Shown: positions 8,475 to 16,234 of the stretch, in pieces
Position numbering within the stretch: the stretch's first letter is position 1
How the letters are laid out: each line of letters begins with the position of its first letter
Source: Bacteroidota bacterium
Lineage (GTDB): Bacteria; Bacteroidota; Bacteroidia; Flavobacteriales; Flavobacteriaceae
Direction: 5' to 3'
Length of the DNA stretch: 19,501 nucleotides
Assembly (NCBI GenBank): GCA_021793135.1
Contig: JAJYTI010000018.1
Location: forward strand, 1-19,501
Translations under genes and position numbers: made by a program
Notes under the pieces: model-generated
Databases searched by the model: none
What the model saw: the letters and a program-made list of their open reading frames with translations, nothing else
What the model was told of the DNA's origin: nothing

Positions 8475-10076
8475 CTATATTTTTCTTTTATTTAGATTAA
8501 TCACTCGTGTAATTCCAATTTCTTGAAGAAAAACCTCATCATGAGAAATAATAAGCAGTGTGCCATTATACTCTTTAATTGCAGAAGTTAATATATCGAT
8601 ATTTAGAATATCCAAATTGTTTGTTGGTTCATCAAGTATTATTATATCTGGTGCATGATTTGCCATAGTTAGGCAACAAAGCATTAATCGCATTTTTTCT
8701 CCACCACTTAAATTTATGCAGACCTTATCCCAATCCTCTGGTCCAAAAAGAAATCGGTTTAATCGAATTTTTATATCGTGCTCTAATAATGCTGAGCTGT
8801 TAAACCGTTGTGCCTGTTCATAAACGCTAAGCGTATTATCTATTAAAGAATAATCTTGGTCTATATAGATGATACTGCTTTTTTTACGATGTATATTTCC
8901 TTTAGTAGGTTGTAACTGCCCTATAATTAATTGTATTAATGTGGTTTTACCCGAACCATTTTGTCCTTTAAAAGCAATTCGTTCTCCACTGGTGATTTTA
9001 AAATTCAAATCGGTTTTCCATAAGTTTTCAGTGCTATACCTAAAATTGATATTTTGTAATGAGAAAATAATTTTACCGGGATGTAAATTAGAACTATCCA
9101 AACCAAATTTAATCTTATCCACAGCTGGCAATGCAGAGCGTAACTCTTGAAGCTTTTGAGATATTCCTCCAATTTTTTCTATATGTGTGTCTTTAAGTTT
9201 GGCTGAGGTGTTTTCGGCCTTATTCTTTCTAGTATTAGCAAGAATTTTAGGTAATCCTGCATTGTCCAAATTCTTTTTAGCACGAATATCTGCTTTTTGT
9301 TTCCGTTCTAGTGTTTCTCGTTCTTTCTCTTTTGCTTTTCGAAGTGCTTTTTCTTTGTTCTGGATATTATGTTCAAGAGCATTTTTTTCTATTTGTTTTT
9401 GCTCTTTATAAAAGGTGTAATTTCCACCATATATTTGAATATCATCCATACGAAGCTCTGCTATAGAATTTAATAGATTTAATAAAGCTCTATCATGGCT
9501 TACTACAAGTATCGTACTATTAGTGTTTTGAATAAGATTATACAACTGTTGTCTGCTGGCAGTATCTAGATGATTGCTAGGTTCGTCCATCAAAATTAAT
9601 TCTGGTTGATGAATTAAAATGCCTGCTAAAAAAACTTTTGTCTTTTGACCTCCACTTAGTGTTCCCATTTTTTGATTGAGATCTAAATTTGATAAATGCC
9701 ATTGTTTTAACGCTTCCTCACAGCGATCTTCTATTGTCCAATCCTCTTGGAGTAATTCAAAGTTTTCTTCAGTAACATTACCGTTTAATATTTCATGCAA
9801 CGCATGTATTTTATCTTCTACATGTAATGCTTGTGCAATGGTTTTATTATTAAATTGACCAAATAGCTGTGGTATATAATATGGGTTAGCGTCCAGAATG
9901 ACTCGCCCACTTGTAGGTTCAATTTGATTTGCGATAATTTTTAATATAGTAGATTTCCCAGAGCCATTGCTACCAATTAAAGCTATTTTATTATTCTTGT
10001 TTACGGTAAAATTTATGTGTTCAAACAGTAATTCGTTGTTTGGATGTATATAGGAAATATCTTGTAAAATAAGCAT
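8475..10076 (-). CDS. ABC-F family ATPase (ribosome-associated, two ABC domains)
   Basis: This soluble twin-ATPase of the ABC-F class has no membrane domain. Family members bind the ribosomal E-site to regulate or rescue translation, and some confer antibiotic protection. Domain 1 has Walker A GSNGSGKST (35-43), signature LSGGQ (140-144) and Walker B ILMDEPSNHLD (161-171). Domain 2 has Walker A GQNGSGKTT (371-379), signature LSGGE (456-460) and Walker B IIILDEPTNNLD (478-489). Both catalytic glutamates (E165, E483) and both SHD switch histidines are present. The linker between domains (about 222-335) is long, lysine/arginine-rich and coiled-coil-like, in the position that reaches the peptidyl-transferase centre. 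Whether this is a resistance-type or housekeeping ABC-F cannot be decided by eye. The ATG at 10076 is preceded by nine A's and a hairpin-forming leader. Confidence 0.9.
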   Translation of the reverse strand: MLILQDISYIHPNNELLFEHINFTVNKNNKIALIGSNGSGKSTILKIIANQIEPTSGRVILDANPYYIPQLFGQFNNKTIAQALHVEDKIHALHEILNGNVTEENFELLQEDWTIEDRCEEALKQWHLSNLDLNQKMGTLSGGQKTKVFLAGILIHQPELILMDEPSNHLDTASRQQLYNLIQNTNSTILVVSHDRALLNLLNSIAELRMDDIQIYGGNYTFYKEQKQIEKNALEHNIQNKEKALRKAKEKERETLERKQKADIRAKKNLDNAGLPKILANTRKNKAENTSAKLKDTHIEKIGGISQKLQELRSALPAVDKIKFGLDSSNLHPGKIIFSLQNINFRYSTENLWKTDLNFKITSGERIAFKGQNGSGKTTLIQLIIGQLQPTKGNIHRKKSSIIYIDQDYSLIDNTLSVYEQAQRFNSSALLEHDIKIRLNRFLFGPEDWDKVCINLSGGEKMRLMLCCLTMANHAPDIIILDEPTNNLDILNIDILTSAIKEYNGTLLIISHDEVFLQEIGITRVINLNKRKI

Positions 10077-10107
10077 GTATTTTTTTTTAATGGTGTAACA
10101 TATCCTT

Positions 10108-10134
10108 GGAAGAGTATAAGAAACTCTCCTTTTT
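10108..10134. other. Hairpin in the leader of the ABC-F gene
   Basis: GGA/GAGT (10108-10115, with one bulged A) pairs with ACTC/TCC (10123-10129) around a 7-nt loop. On the plus strand it is followed by TTTTT, giving a terminator shape with no plus-strand gene to terminate. On the minus strand it sits 32 nt before the ABC-F start and could act in the 5' untranslated region. The stem is short (7 bp). Confidence 0.35.
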
Positions 10135-10236
10135 AATGTCCTTTAAAAAAAATGCTTATCACATGTGTAGTAGATTTATTAAAGTAAAAATATAAATTTA
10201 AGATTTAATTTTATTGTATAACAAATTAAAATTACG

Positions 10237-11079
10237 TTAATTATCGACAGATCGATAGTTTAGTATAGCATAAAATATGCTATTGACAGCCTGGGTCATT
10301 ATTTTAAAATCTAAAGTATCAATAGTATCTGATGATTTGTGATAGTTTGGATTTTTCTCATTTCCAGATCCTATAATCATCACAGCAGGATAATTAAATT
10401 CCCAATAATTACGATGATCGGATGGCCCATTATTTCGATAATTATCAGCATAAGAAATTCGTCTAGAACCTAAATTATATTTCTCTTTAAGTAACTGAGA
10501 TATTTTCCAATTGAAAGCATCGAATTTTTTAATTCCAGAGACAAAAAGGTAGTTTTTATCATCTATAGATGGGCTGTTTTTACTTCGATAAAACCCTATC
10601 ATCTCAATAGAAATCATCCCGATTATGTTTTGTCCTTCTTCGTATGCAGATTTGGCATGTATATAACTTCCCATTTGTTTAGTTTTGAAAAAAGGAGGTT
10701 CTTCCAAACAAAATGCAACTAAATCTATACCATAATCTATAGTGGTATTATGCTTTTTTAGTAATCTAGCGATTTCTAAGATGGCAGCAACACCACTTGC
10801 ATTATCATCTGCTCCTGGTACTTCTTTGTATACATCGTAATGGGCGCCTACGACAAATCGTTGCTTCTTTTCTGGTTGAAAAGAAGCGATAATATTTTTA
10901 TATTCATTTCCTTTTGCTTCCCATGTTTGCGTGGTTAGTAGAAGTCCAGTGTTTTTAAACTCTTTTTCAATATATGAGACGGCTGTTTCTAAACTTTTTA
11001 GGTTTTTATAATTTCTTGGAGGTTGAATAGAAGTTAAGAAGTCAACATCCTTGTAAAGCTGCTTGCTATTTGCGAACAT
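10237..11079 (-). CDS. M28-family zinc metallopeptidase (aminopeptidase-like)
   Basis: This is a co-catalytic di-zinc peptidase of the M28 type, which usually removes N-terminal residues from peptides. The expected ligands are visible: H80 and D82 in GAHYD, bridging D91 in GADDNASG, the catalytic pair E126/E127 in CLEEPP, E159 in SIEMIGF, and H247 in NYHKSSDTID. A GPSDHRNYW segment near 218-225 forms part of the pocket. The length (280 residues) fits a single catalytic domain. No signal peptide, lipobox or membrane helix is seen at the N-terminus, so unlike many exported M28 enzymes it is probably cytosolic. The ATG at 11079 is the natural start. It lies alone between the barstar remnant upstream and the ABC-F gene 160 nt downstream; nothing clearly ties its function to either neighbour. 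The substrate is unknown. Confidence 0.87.
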   Translation of the reverse strand: MFANSKQLYKDVDFLTSIQPPRNYKNLKSLETAVSYIEKEFKNTGLLLTTQTWEAKGNEYKNIIASFQPEKKQRFVVGAHYDVYKEVPGADDNASGVAAILEIARLLKKHNTTIDYGIDLVAFCLEEPPFFKTKQMGSYIHAKSAYEEGQNIIGMISIEMIGFYRSKNSPSIDDKNYLFVSGIKKFDAFNWKISQLLKEKYNLGSRRISYADNYRNNGPSDHRNYWEFNYPAVMIIGSGNEKNPNYHKSSDTIDTLDFKIMTQAVNSIFYAILNYRSVDN

Positions 11080-11468
11080 AAATTTAAATTAGAATTTATA
11101 GAAATTAATATAATAAATGCAAACTGTAATTAAACAGACTTTTACTTTTTATTAGATGGGAAAAAACTATAAGTTATTTTTAAGTGGGAATATCTTATAA
11201 AACTTAATAGTAAAATGTGAAGTACTATATAAAAAAATACTCCAAAACCACCTTTTAATAAGTCATTTAAGGCATTTAAATTAGGTCCAGATCCAATTCA
11301 ATCCATTTGTTGTGATACGTTCTATTTCGTTATAAAAGCTTACTATATCAGAAAAATTATTCCCATCAAGTATTATTGTTTTTCTCTGTATTAGTAAGTA
11401 GCTCTTTTAGGTATTTCTGGTTTCTACTAGGAATTATGTTAGGGTAATTTACTTTTTAGAAAATAAAT
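11080..11468. other. 389-nt intergenic region holding decayed coding sequence
   Basis: No intact gene is seen here. On the minus strand it contains the barstar remnant and, just before it, a 29-codon open stretch (11369-11455, ending in TGA at 11366-11368) of unknown origin. The part next to the M28 gene (11080-11155) is plain A/T-rich sequence, with a GTTTGCA box that only loosely resembles a promoter. Confidence 0.6.
11235..11385 (-). pseudogene. Barstar-family (ribonuclease inhibitor) gene remnant, frameshifted
   Basis: The gap between the M48 and M28 genes contains two adjoining frames that together look like barstar. Frame 1 (11385 down to 11293) reads KTIILDGNNFSDIVSFYNEIE then RITTNGLNW. 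After one extra base (11292), frame 2 (from 11291) reads SGPNLNALNDLLKGGFGVF. This is the family order: an initial beta strand with DG, F-x-(D)-x-x-x-FYxEI, LxW, xNLxALNDLLxGGFGV. The family spacing W-x-x-G-x-N-L suggests a 2-base deletion (or 1-base insertion) at 11292. No ATG is present at the expected start, and frame 1 is blocked upstream by a stop. After GGFGVF the second frame stays open to about 11160, but similarity fades. Barstar-type proteins inhibit secreted or contact-delivered ribonucleases. This copy cannot make a normal product. The call rests on recognition of the family pattern only. Confidence 0.6.
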
Positions 11469-12275
11469 TTAATTTATTTTTATTTGCGTTTCTTCTTTCA
11501 ATCTATTCCAAGTATTTGGAGAAAGAATAGGTATGCTTTTTATAACTTTATTATCAACTTCATTTATAATATAGGTCGCTCTTTTTTTGGATTCCGGATG
11601 TGTACTAATCCAAGTTGTATATTTAGAATATTTGTTTTCTTTGTCGGAAAGTTTATATAAAAAATCTGCAAATGACTCTGGGTTTATATTAGCATTGACC
11701 AAATATTCTACAGCTTTTAAATCGGCTTCTTTCTCCATACTTCTGTCGAAAGCACTAGAAGATATAAGTTTTGTCATTTCTTTTATTATTTCGGCACCTG
11801 TATTTCCAGAAGATATGGAAATAATTGCCGTTAAACCAAATTCTTTTATAAGTTTTTTCATTACATGATTTAGCTCTAGATGTGCTATTTCATGACTGAT
11901 TATCCCACTTAGTTCTTCAGGATTTTCCGATGCATTAATCAAACCTGTAAGTATTATAATGTGGCCATTTGGTAATGCAAAAGCATTTATTTCATTTGAT
12001 TCAATAATATGAACTTGAAGTTTGTTTTTATTTATTTTATTCTCTGTAGTTATTCGAGTTACAATACTATCTACGGATTGTATTACAAACGGATTTTTAT
12101 TTACAGTCTCATTAGATTTAATAACATTCCAAAATAATTCTCCTAGTTTTTCTTCTGTTTTTTCAGTGGCTTTATCCACTTTTAATATTGATGTCCAGTT
12201 TATTTGAGAGAAAATAAACCAAACAAATACAAATGATATTATTAGTAAAATGCCTCGAAGTATAATATTTTTCAT
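11469..12275 (-). CDS. M48-family membrane-anchored zinc metallopeptidase
   Basis: Residues about 5-23 are a hydrophobic N-terminal anchor. The rest is an M48 catalytic domain with HEIAH (128-132) as two zinc ligands plus the catalytic glutamate, and E183 in the EKEAD segment as the third ligand. A downstream STHPESKKR segment is typical of M48 proteins of the Oma1/BepA/LoiP kind, which degrade misfolded membrane or envelope proteins. No TPR repeats are present (unlike BepA), and there is no lipobox. I chose the ATG at 12275, two bases after the stop of the DUF4870 gene. A TTG at 12281 in the same frame would add two residues and overlap that gene. It is the last gene of a compact four-gene operon of small membrane proteins, which suggests a shared envelope role; its substrate is unknown. 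Confidence 0.88.
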   Translation of the reverse strand: MKNIILRGILLIISFVFVWFIFSQINWTSILKVDKATEKTEEKLGELFWNVIKSNETVNKNPFVIQSVDSIVTRITTENKINKNKLQVHIIESNEINAFALPNGHIIILTGLINASENPEELSGIISHEIAHLELNHVMKKLIKEFGLTAIISISSGNTGAEIIKEMTKLISSSAFDRSMEKEADLKAVEYLVNANINPESFADFLYKLSDKENKYSKYTTWISTHPESKKRATYIINEVDNKVIKSIPILSPNTWNRLKEETQIKIN

Positions 12276-12277
12276 AA

Positions 12278-12712
12278 TCAAGGTTTACAAATTAAATCGG
12301 CAATATCACCATAAAACCACCACCGGACATGAATACCCTTTCTAGTTTGAATAGCTGAATATATAGTGGCGATAAATTCTATTAAATTGAATAGAATAAC
12401 TACTAGAATATAAGAAATATAATTGTTGTTTATTGTGTCTTTTTGTGTAATAAAGATAGAGATAGTCCACCAAAAACCAAATGAGTTTATAAATAATAAA
12501 GAAAGTTGAGAAAATAATGCTTGCGTGCAGTGCCAACGAACGAAGTACGTGCCTTTTTTATTGGCAATATAAAAAGCTAAAGTGGCTATAAGATTAATTA
12601 TAGGTAGAGGAAGTCCAGCCATTAAAGCAACTAACGACATTACATAACTATTAGATGCTTTTTCAGCTTCATGTTCGCTAGGTTTAGATTGGAAAGTAAG
12701 TGTATTTGTCAT
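12278..12712 (-). CDS. DUF4870 (Tic20-like) small membrane protein
   Basis: The protein has 144 residues. After a hydrophilic start of about 22 residues come three or four hydrophobic helices (about 23-50, 60-88, 98-122). The VRWHCTQAL motif (58-66) corresponds to the VRxHxxQAL signature of DUF4870 proteins, and a second VRWW motif occurs near 129-132. Function is unknown for the family. I chose the ATG at 12712 because it overlaps the stop of the preceding DUF2752 gene by the four-base ATGA form, indicating translational coupling. A farther upstream start at 12739 would need a non-essential 31-base overlap and adds an unusual MDMECHERT extension. It is the third gene of the TM2-DUF2752-DUF4870-M48 set; the M48 gene starts two bases after its stop. 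Confidence 0.85.
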   Translation of the reverse strand: MTNTLTFQSKPSEHEAEKASNSYVMSLVALMAGLPLPIINLIATLAFYIANKKGTYFVRWHCTQALFSQLSLLFINSFGFWWTISIFITQKDTINNNYISYILVVILFNLIEFIATIYSAIQTRKGIHVRWWFYGDIADLICKP

Positions 12713-13125
12713 AGTCCTTTCGTGACATTCCATATCCAATTTATTAATACAATTATTAGAAGAGGAATAGCGATGCTTTTCCGTTTTAAATTTGATTCGG
12801 TATATATATAAAACTCAAAAAAGGTCTTTTTTTTAAGAATAAGGTCCATAAAGATCCATAAAGGAACAAACAGCATAATTCCTGCAATAATCAAACCAAA
12901 AGGATTAGTATATATTGCGCTTGTAAAATCGCCTTGAAATATGGAAATGACCGAGCGAGTAGAGCCACAAGAAGGACAAGGTATATTTGTTGCATTTTTA
13001 AACAAACAAACATCCAAAGCATTGCTTTTAGAATGAATGGATTTTGAAATATAAAAAAGCCAAATATACCCAATACTACAAGCTGATAATAATAGGATAT
13101 AAAGCTTACTTCTATTTAGAAGCAT
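12709..13125 (-). CDS. DUF2752 small membrane protein with Cys motif
   Basis: The protein has 138 residues with hydrophobic helices at about 8-26, 76-97 and 114-134. Between the first two lies the DUF2752 signature: C40-LFKNATNIP-C50-PS-C53-GSTRS, then a short QGDFTSAIYTNPFG segment. The three conserved cysteines and the TRS motif are characteristic, but no biochemical function is established that I know of; redox chemistry or metal binding is conjecture. Its stop codon overlaps the start of the DUF4870 gene (ATGA), and it begins 3 nt after the TM2 gene stop, so the three are almost certainly one transcript with coupled translation. Confidence 0.87.
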   Translation of the reverse strand: MLLNRSKLYILLLSACSIGYIWLFYISKSIHSKSNALDVCLFKNATNIPCPSCGSTRSVISIFQGDFTSAIYTNPFGLIIAGIMLFVPLWIFMDLILKKKTFFEFYIYTESNLKRKSIAIPLLIIVLINWIWNVTKGL

Positions 13126-13128
13126 AAT

Positions 13129-13473
13129 TTATAAAACTTGAAAAAGCTTTTCAGCATTTCTTTCTCTGGTTGCTCCCATAATTAAAAACAAGTCTACAAT
13201 AGTCCAAATTCCAAGTCCACCACAAGTTATAAGTTTTGCAATCCCTAAACCAGTATCGCCGATCATAAAACGATCAATTCCTAGTGAACCACCAACTAAT
13301 GAAATAATAAGCATTAGTGTAGGGTCTTTAAATTGTAATATTTGAAGCGTACTCCATTTAGAATCGTCTAGTTTTAATAATTGGTTTCTTATTGCAGGAA
13401 TTTGATGACTTTCAAAAAATTTACCATTAACCATAAGGTAATTATCTACTCTACTTGAGTTAACTATTTCCAT
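13129..13473 (-). CDS. TM2-domain protein
   Basis: The protein has 114 residues. A charged N-terminal half (1-50) is followed by the TM2 domain: a first helix about 52-64, the loop GGSLGIDRFMIGD containing the conserved G-x-D-R-F motif (D67, R68, F69), then a second helix pair region GLGIAKLITCGGLGIWTIVDLF (two halves, about 75-98). The tail RERNAEKLF is charged. TM2 proteins are small two-helix membrane proteins of poorly known function. It is the first gene of the four-gene operon and begins at an ATG whose upstream region is A/T-rich. A TAATTTG box (13505-13511, minus strand) is a weak promoter candidate, one base short of consensus. Confidence 0.88.
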   Translation of the reverse strand: MEIVNSSRVDNYLMVNGKFFESHQIPAIRNQLLKLDDSKWSTLQILQFKDPTLMLIISLVGGSLGIDRFMIGDTGLGIAKLITCGGLGIWTIVDLFLIMGATRERNAEKLFQVL

Positions 13474-13802
13474 ATTTAAAATTTATTTAAACTTAAATGC
13501 TTAGCAAATTAGTAATTAGTTGTGTCTACTTGTTACATTAAATCATTGAAAAAATTAATTGTAAGTCAGAAAACATAATTGAATTTGGTAAATATAAAGA
13601 AGTTTTTAATAGGTGTGAAAGTTTTGTTAATATCTTTATTATAATGTGAATTCTTTAAATAAAAAAGTCTGCTTTTGTGTTAGAGTGTTTTTTAATGTTT
13701 ATTCTAGTAAGGAGATAAATTAATTTCAATTGTTAGTTCTAAAAACTGCACAATATTGGTTAAATTTCCGCTCGGATATTAAGGAATAAAAAAGAAGGAA
13801 TT
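13474..13802. other. 329-nt divergent intergenic region
   Basis: The region is A/T-rich with no coding pattern on either strand that I can recognise. It must hold the promoters of the minus-strand TM2 operon and of the plus-strand uvrD/pcrA gene, but no box pair with proper spacing stands out. TAAATTTC at 13761-13768 is one base off a -7 box for uvrD. No inverted repeats of note. Confidence 0.5.
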
Positions 13803-16112
13803 TTGGAGAATTATCTACTAGAACTTAATGAGGCGCAACGTGCCCCAGTATTACAAAAAGATGGTGCTATGATGGTAATTGCGGGAGCAGGCTCTGGTAA
13901 GACTAGAGTATTGACTTATCGTATTGCCTATCTAATGTCAAAAGGTGTAGACCCATTTAATATATTAGCACTTACATTTACTAACAAAGCCGCACGCGAA
14001 ATGAAACAACGTGTTGCGCAAATTGTAGGGGGAAGTGAAGCGCAAAATTTATGGATGGGAACATTCCATAGTATTTTTGCTAGAATACTTCGCGTAGAGG
14101 CTGATAAGTTAGGCTATCCTAGAAACTTTACTATATACGATTCACAAGACTCTCAAAGTGTAATTCGTGCAATTATTCGTGATATGCAGTTGGATAAAGA
14201 TGTATATAAATACAAACAAATCCAATCAAGGATTTCTTCCTTCAAAAACAGTTTGATTACTGTAAATGCATATTTTAATGATGCCGATTTAGTCGAGGCC
14301 GATGCAATGGCAAAACGTCCACGAATGGGAGATATTTATAAAGAATATGTAGCACGATGCTTTAAAGCTGGTGCTATGGATTTTGATGATCTCCTTTTAA
14401 AAACAAACGAATTACTTACAAAGTTTCCAGAGGTTTTGGCAAAATACCAAGACCGTTTCCGTTATTTGTTAGTAGATGAGTATCAAGATACCAACCATAG
14501 TCAGTATTTGATTGTTCGTGCGTTAAGTGATAAGTTCCAAAATATATGTGTGGTAGGCGATGACGCACAGAGTATATATGCTTTCCGTGGGGCGAACATT
14601 AATAATATTTTCAACTTTCAAAAAGATTATGATAATGTAACGGTATATCGTCTAGAACAAAATTATCGTTCTACTGGTGTTATAGTAAAGGCAGCCAATA
14701 GTGTGATTGAAAATAACGAGCAACGATTAGAGAAAGAAGTATGGACAGATAATGAAGAAGGAAATCCTATAAAGGTTCATTTAAGTCCTACGGATGCTGA
14801 AGAAGGTAGATTTGTCGCTGCTTCGATTGTACAAAATATAGAAAACAACCAAAATAATTATTACGATTATGCTGTTCTGTATAGGACCAATGCGCAATCA
14901 CGTGCTATAGAAGATGCAATGCGCAGACGCAATGTACCTTATAGAATTTATGGAGGATTGAGTTTCTATCAACGAAAAGAGATTAAAGATGTTTTAGCTT
15001 ATCTGCGTTTGATTGTTAATCCAAAAGACGAAGAAGCATTAAAGCGTGTTATTAACTATCCATCTCGAGGGATAGGGCAAACGACTATCGATAGATTAAC
15101 AGTGGCAGCAAACCATTACCAACGATCGATATATGAGGTGATTCAAAATATCGATAAAATTGATTTGAAAATTAATGCTGGAATTCGAACTAGAATCAAA
15201 AACTTTCAGATTTTAATAGAGAGTTTTGCTGTACAGGCTAAAAAAGCTGATGCATTTGAGCTAACTGAATTAGTAACAAGGAAAACAGGGTTAATTACCG
15301 AATTTAAAAAAGACAATACTCCAGAAGGAATTGTTCGTATAGAGAATATAGAAGAACTTCTAAATGGTATTAAAGATTTTGTAGAACAACAAAAAGAAAT
15401 TGATGGAGCCACTGGCGATATATCCGAATTCTTAGAAGATGTTGCTCTAGCTACAGATTTAGATAAAGAAACCGACGATAATAATCGTGTTGCTTTAATG
15501 ACGGTTCACCTTGCTAAAGGTCTAGAATTCCCATATGTATATATTGTAGGAATGGAAGAAAATCTATTCCCTAGTGGAATGAATTTAAACTCAAGAAGTG
15601 AGTTGGAGGAGGAGCGTAGGTTGTTTTATGTAGCCTTAACCCGAGCAGAGAAACAAGCCTACCTAACATATGCACAATCTCGTTATCAGTGGGGAAAACT
15701 TACTGATGCTGAGCCGAGTAGATTTATTGATGAAATAGATGATAAATATTTACAGTATTTAAGTCCAGTAGGTTCACGTCGTTTCCGATCTCTTTCTAAC
15801 TTCGATAAATTCGATGAAATAGATAAAAGTAAGTTTAGACAAACCAAACCTACGCCTGGAATTCCACCCAAAGGCCCAACTCCTGTAGAGAAGAGAAAAC
15901 TTCGAAAATTAAAACCTATAAGCAGTTTGGATAGATCTAAAGCAGGTGTAGAATTACAAGAAGGCCAAATGGTAGAACATACTCGATTTGGTAAAGGAAA
16001 AGTATTGCATGTAGAAGGAGTAGGCGCAGACGCAAAAGCCGAAATTCAATTTGAGAATGGTGGACTAAAGCGACTTTTACTCCGATTTGCTAAATTGGAA
16101 GTCTTATCTTAA
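13803..16112 (+). CDS. UvrD/PcrA-type superfamily 1 DNA helicase
   Basis: This 3'-5' helicase unwinds DNA in nucleotide-excision and mismatch repair and removes recombinase filaments. The 769-residue length is typical for PcrA/UvrD. Motifs in order: Q-motif LNEAQRAPVLQKDG (about 8-21), Walker A AGAGSGKTR (27-35), LTFTNKAAREMK, motif II VDEYQDTN (about 223-230), motif III GDDAQSIYAFRGA, motif IV LEQNYRST, motif V TVHLAKGLEF (about 567-576), and motif VI EERRLFYVALTRA. The C-terminal segment (about 720-769, GQMVEHTRFGKGKVLHVEG) is the Tudor-like RNA-polymerase-interacting domain of PcrA. There is no ATG in frame before residue 23, and the conserved N-terminus needs the TTG at 13803, which is preceded by AAGAAGGA. 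It is monocistronic by layout. uvrD and pcrA are equally suitable names. Confidence 0.95.
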   Translation: MENYLLELNEAQRAPVLQKDGAMMVIAGAGSGKTRVLTYRIAYLMSKGVDPFNILALTFTNKAAREMKQRVAQIVGGSEAQNLWMGTFHSIFARILRVEADKLGYPRNFTIYDSQDSQSVIRAIIRDMQLDKDVYKYKQIQSRISSFKNSLITVNAYFNDADLVEADAMAKRPRMGDIYKEYVARCFKAGAMDFDDLLLKTNELLTKFPEVLAKYQDRFRYLLVDEYQDTNHSQYLIVRALSDKFQNICVVGDDAQSIYAFRGANINNIFNFQKDYDNVTVYRLEQNYRSTGVIVKAANSVIENNEQRLEKEVWTDNEEGNPIKVHLSPTDAEEGRFVAASIVQNIENNQNNYYDYAVLYRTNAQSRAIEDAMRRRNVPYRIYGGLSFYQRKEIKDVLAYLRLIVNPKDEEALKRVINYPSRGIGQTTIDRLTVAANHYQRSIYEVIQNIDKIDLKINAGIRTRIKNFQILIESFAVQAKKADAFELTELVTRKTGLITEFKKDNTPEGIVRIENIEELLNGIKDFVEQQKEIDGATGDISEFLEDVALATDLDKETDDNNRVALMTVHLAKGLEFPYVYIVGMEENLFPSGMNLNSRSELEEERRLFYVALTRAEKQAYLTYAQSRYQWGKLTDAEPSRFIDEIDDKYLQYLSPVGSRRFRSLSNFDKFDEIDKSKFRQTKPTPGIPPKGPTPVEKRKLRKLKPISSLDRSKAGVELQEGQMVEHTRFGKGKVLHVEGVGADAKAEIQFENGGLKRLLLRFAKLEVLS

Positions 16113-16234
16113 AAAATATTTTCACTAGTTAATTTGCGTGCCTATTGTTAAAAAGTAATAAATTGTGATTTTCCTATGTGGTATTGCATATGAAAAAAGA
16201 CTATATTTAAGGAAACAATTATAACATATAGTTT

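Noticed and set aside
8869..9411. Two open frames of 93 and 74 codons opposite the ABC-F gene
   Set aside because: They are antisense shadows of a strongly supported gene, rich in Cys, Phe and Ser as expected from reversed Lys/Glu codons.
12342..12536. 64-codon minus-strand frame rich in Tyr and Ile within the DUF4870 gene
   Set aside because: It is a shifted frame of the same gene; the DUF4870 frame has the conserved motifs.
12713..12739. Upstream start giving the DUF4870 protein a MDMECHERT extension
   Set aside because: It overlaps the DUF2752 gene by 31 bases; the ATG at 12712 gives the usual 4-base coupled overlap and a normal family N-terminus.
13474..13802. Possible small gene or RNA in the 329-nt gap
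   Set aside because: Read on both strands, it has frequent stops, no conserved motif and no strong hairpin; treated as promoter region.
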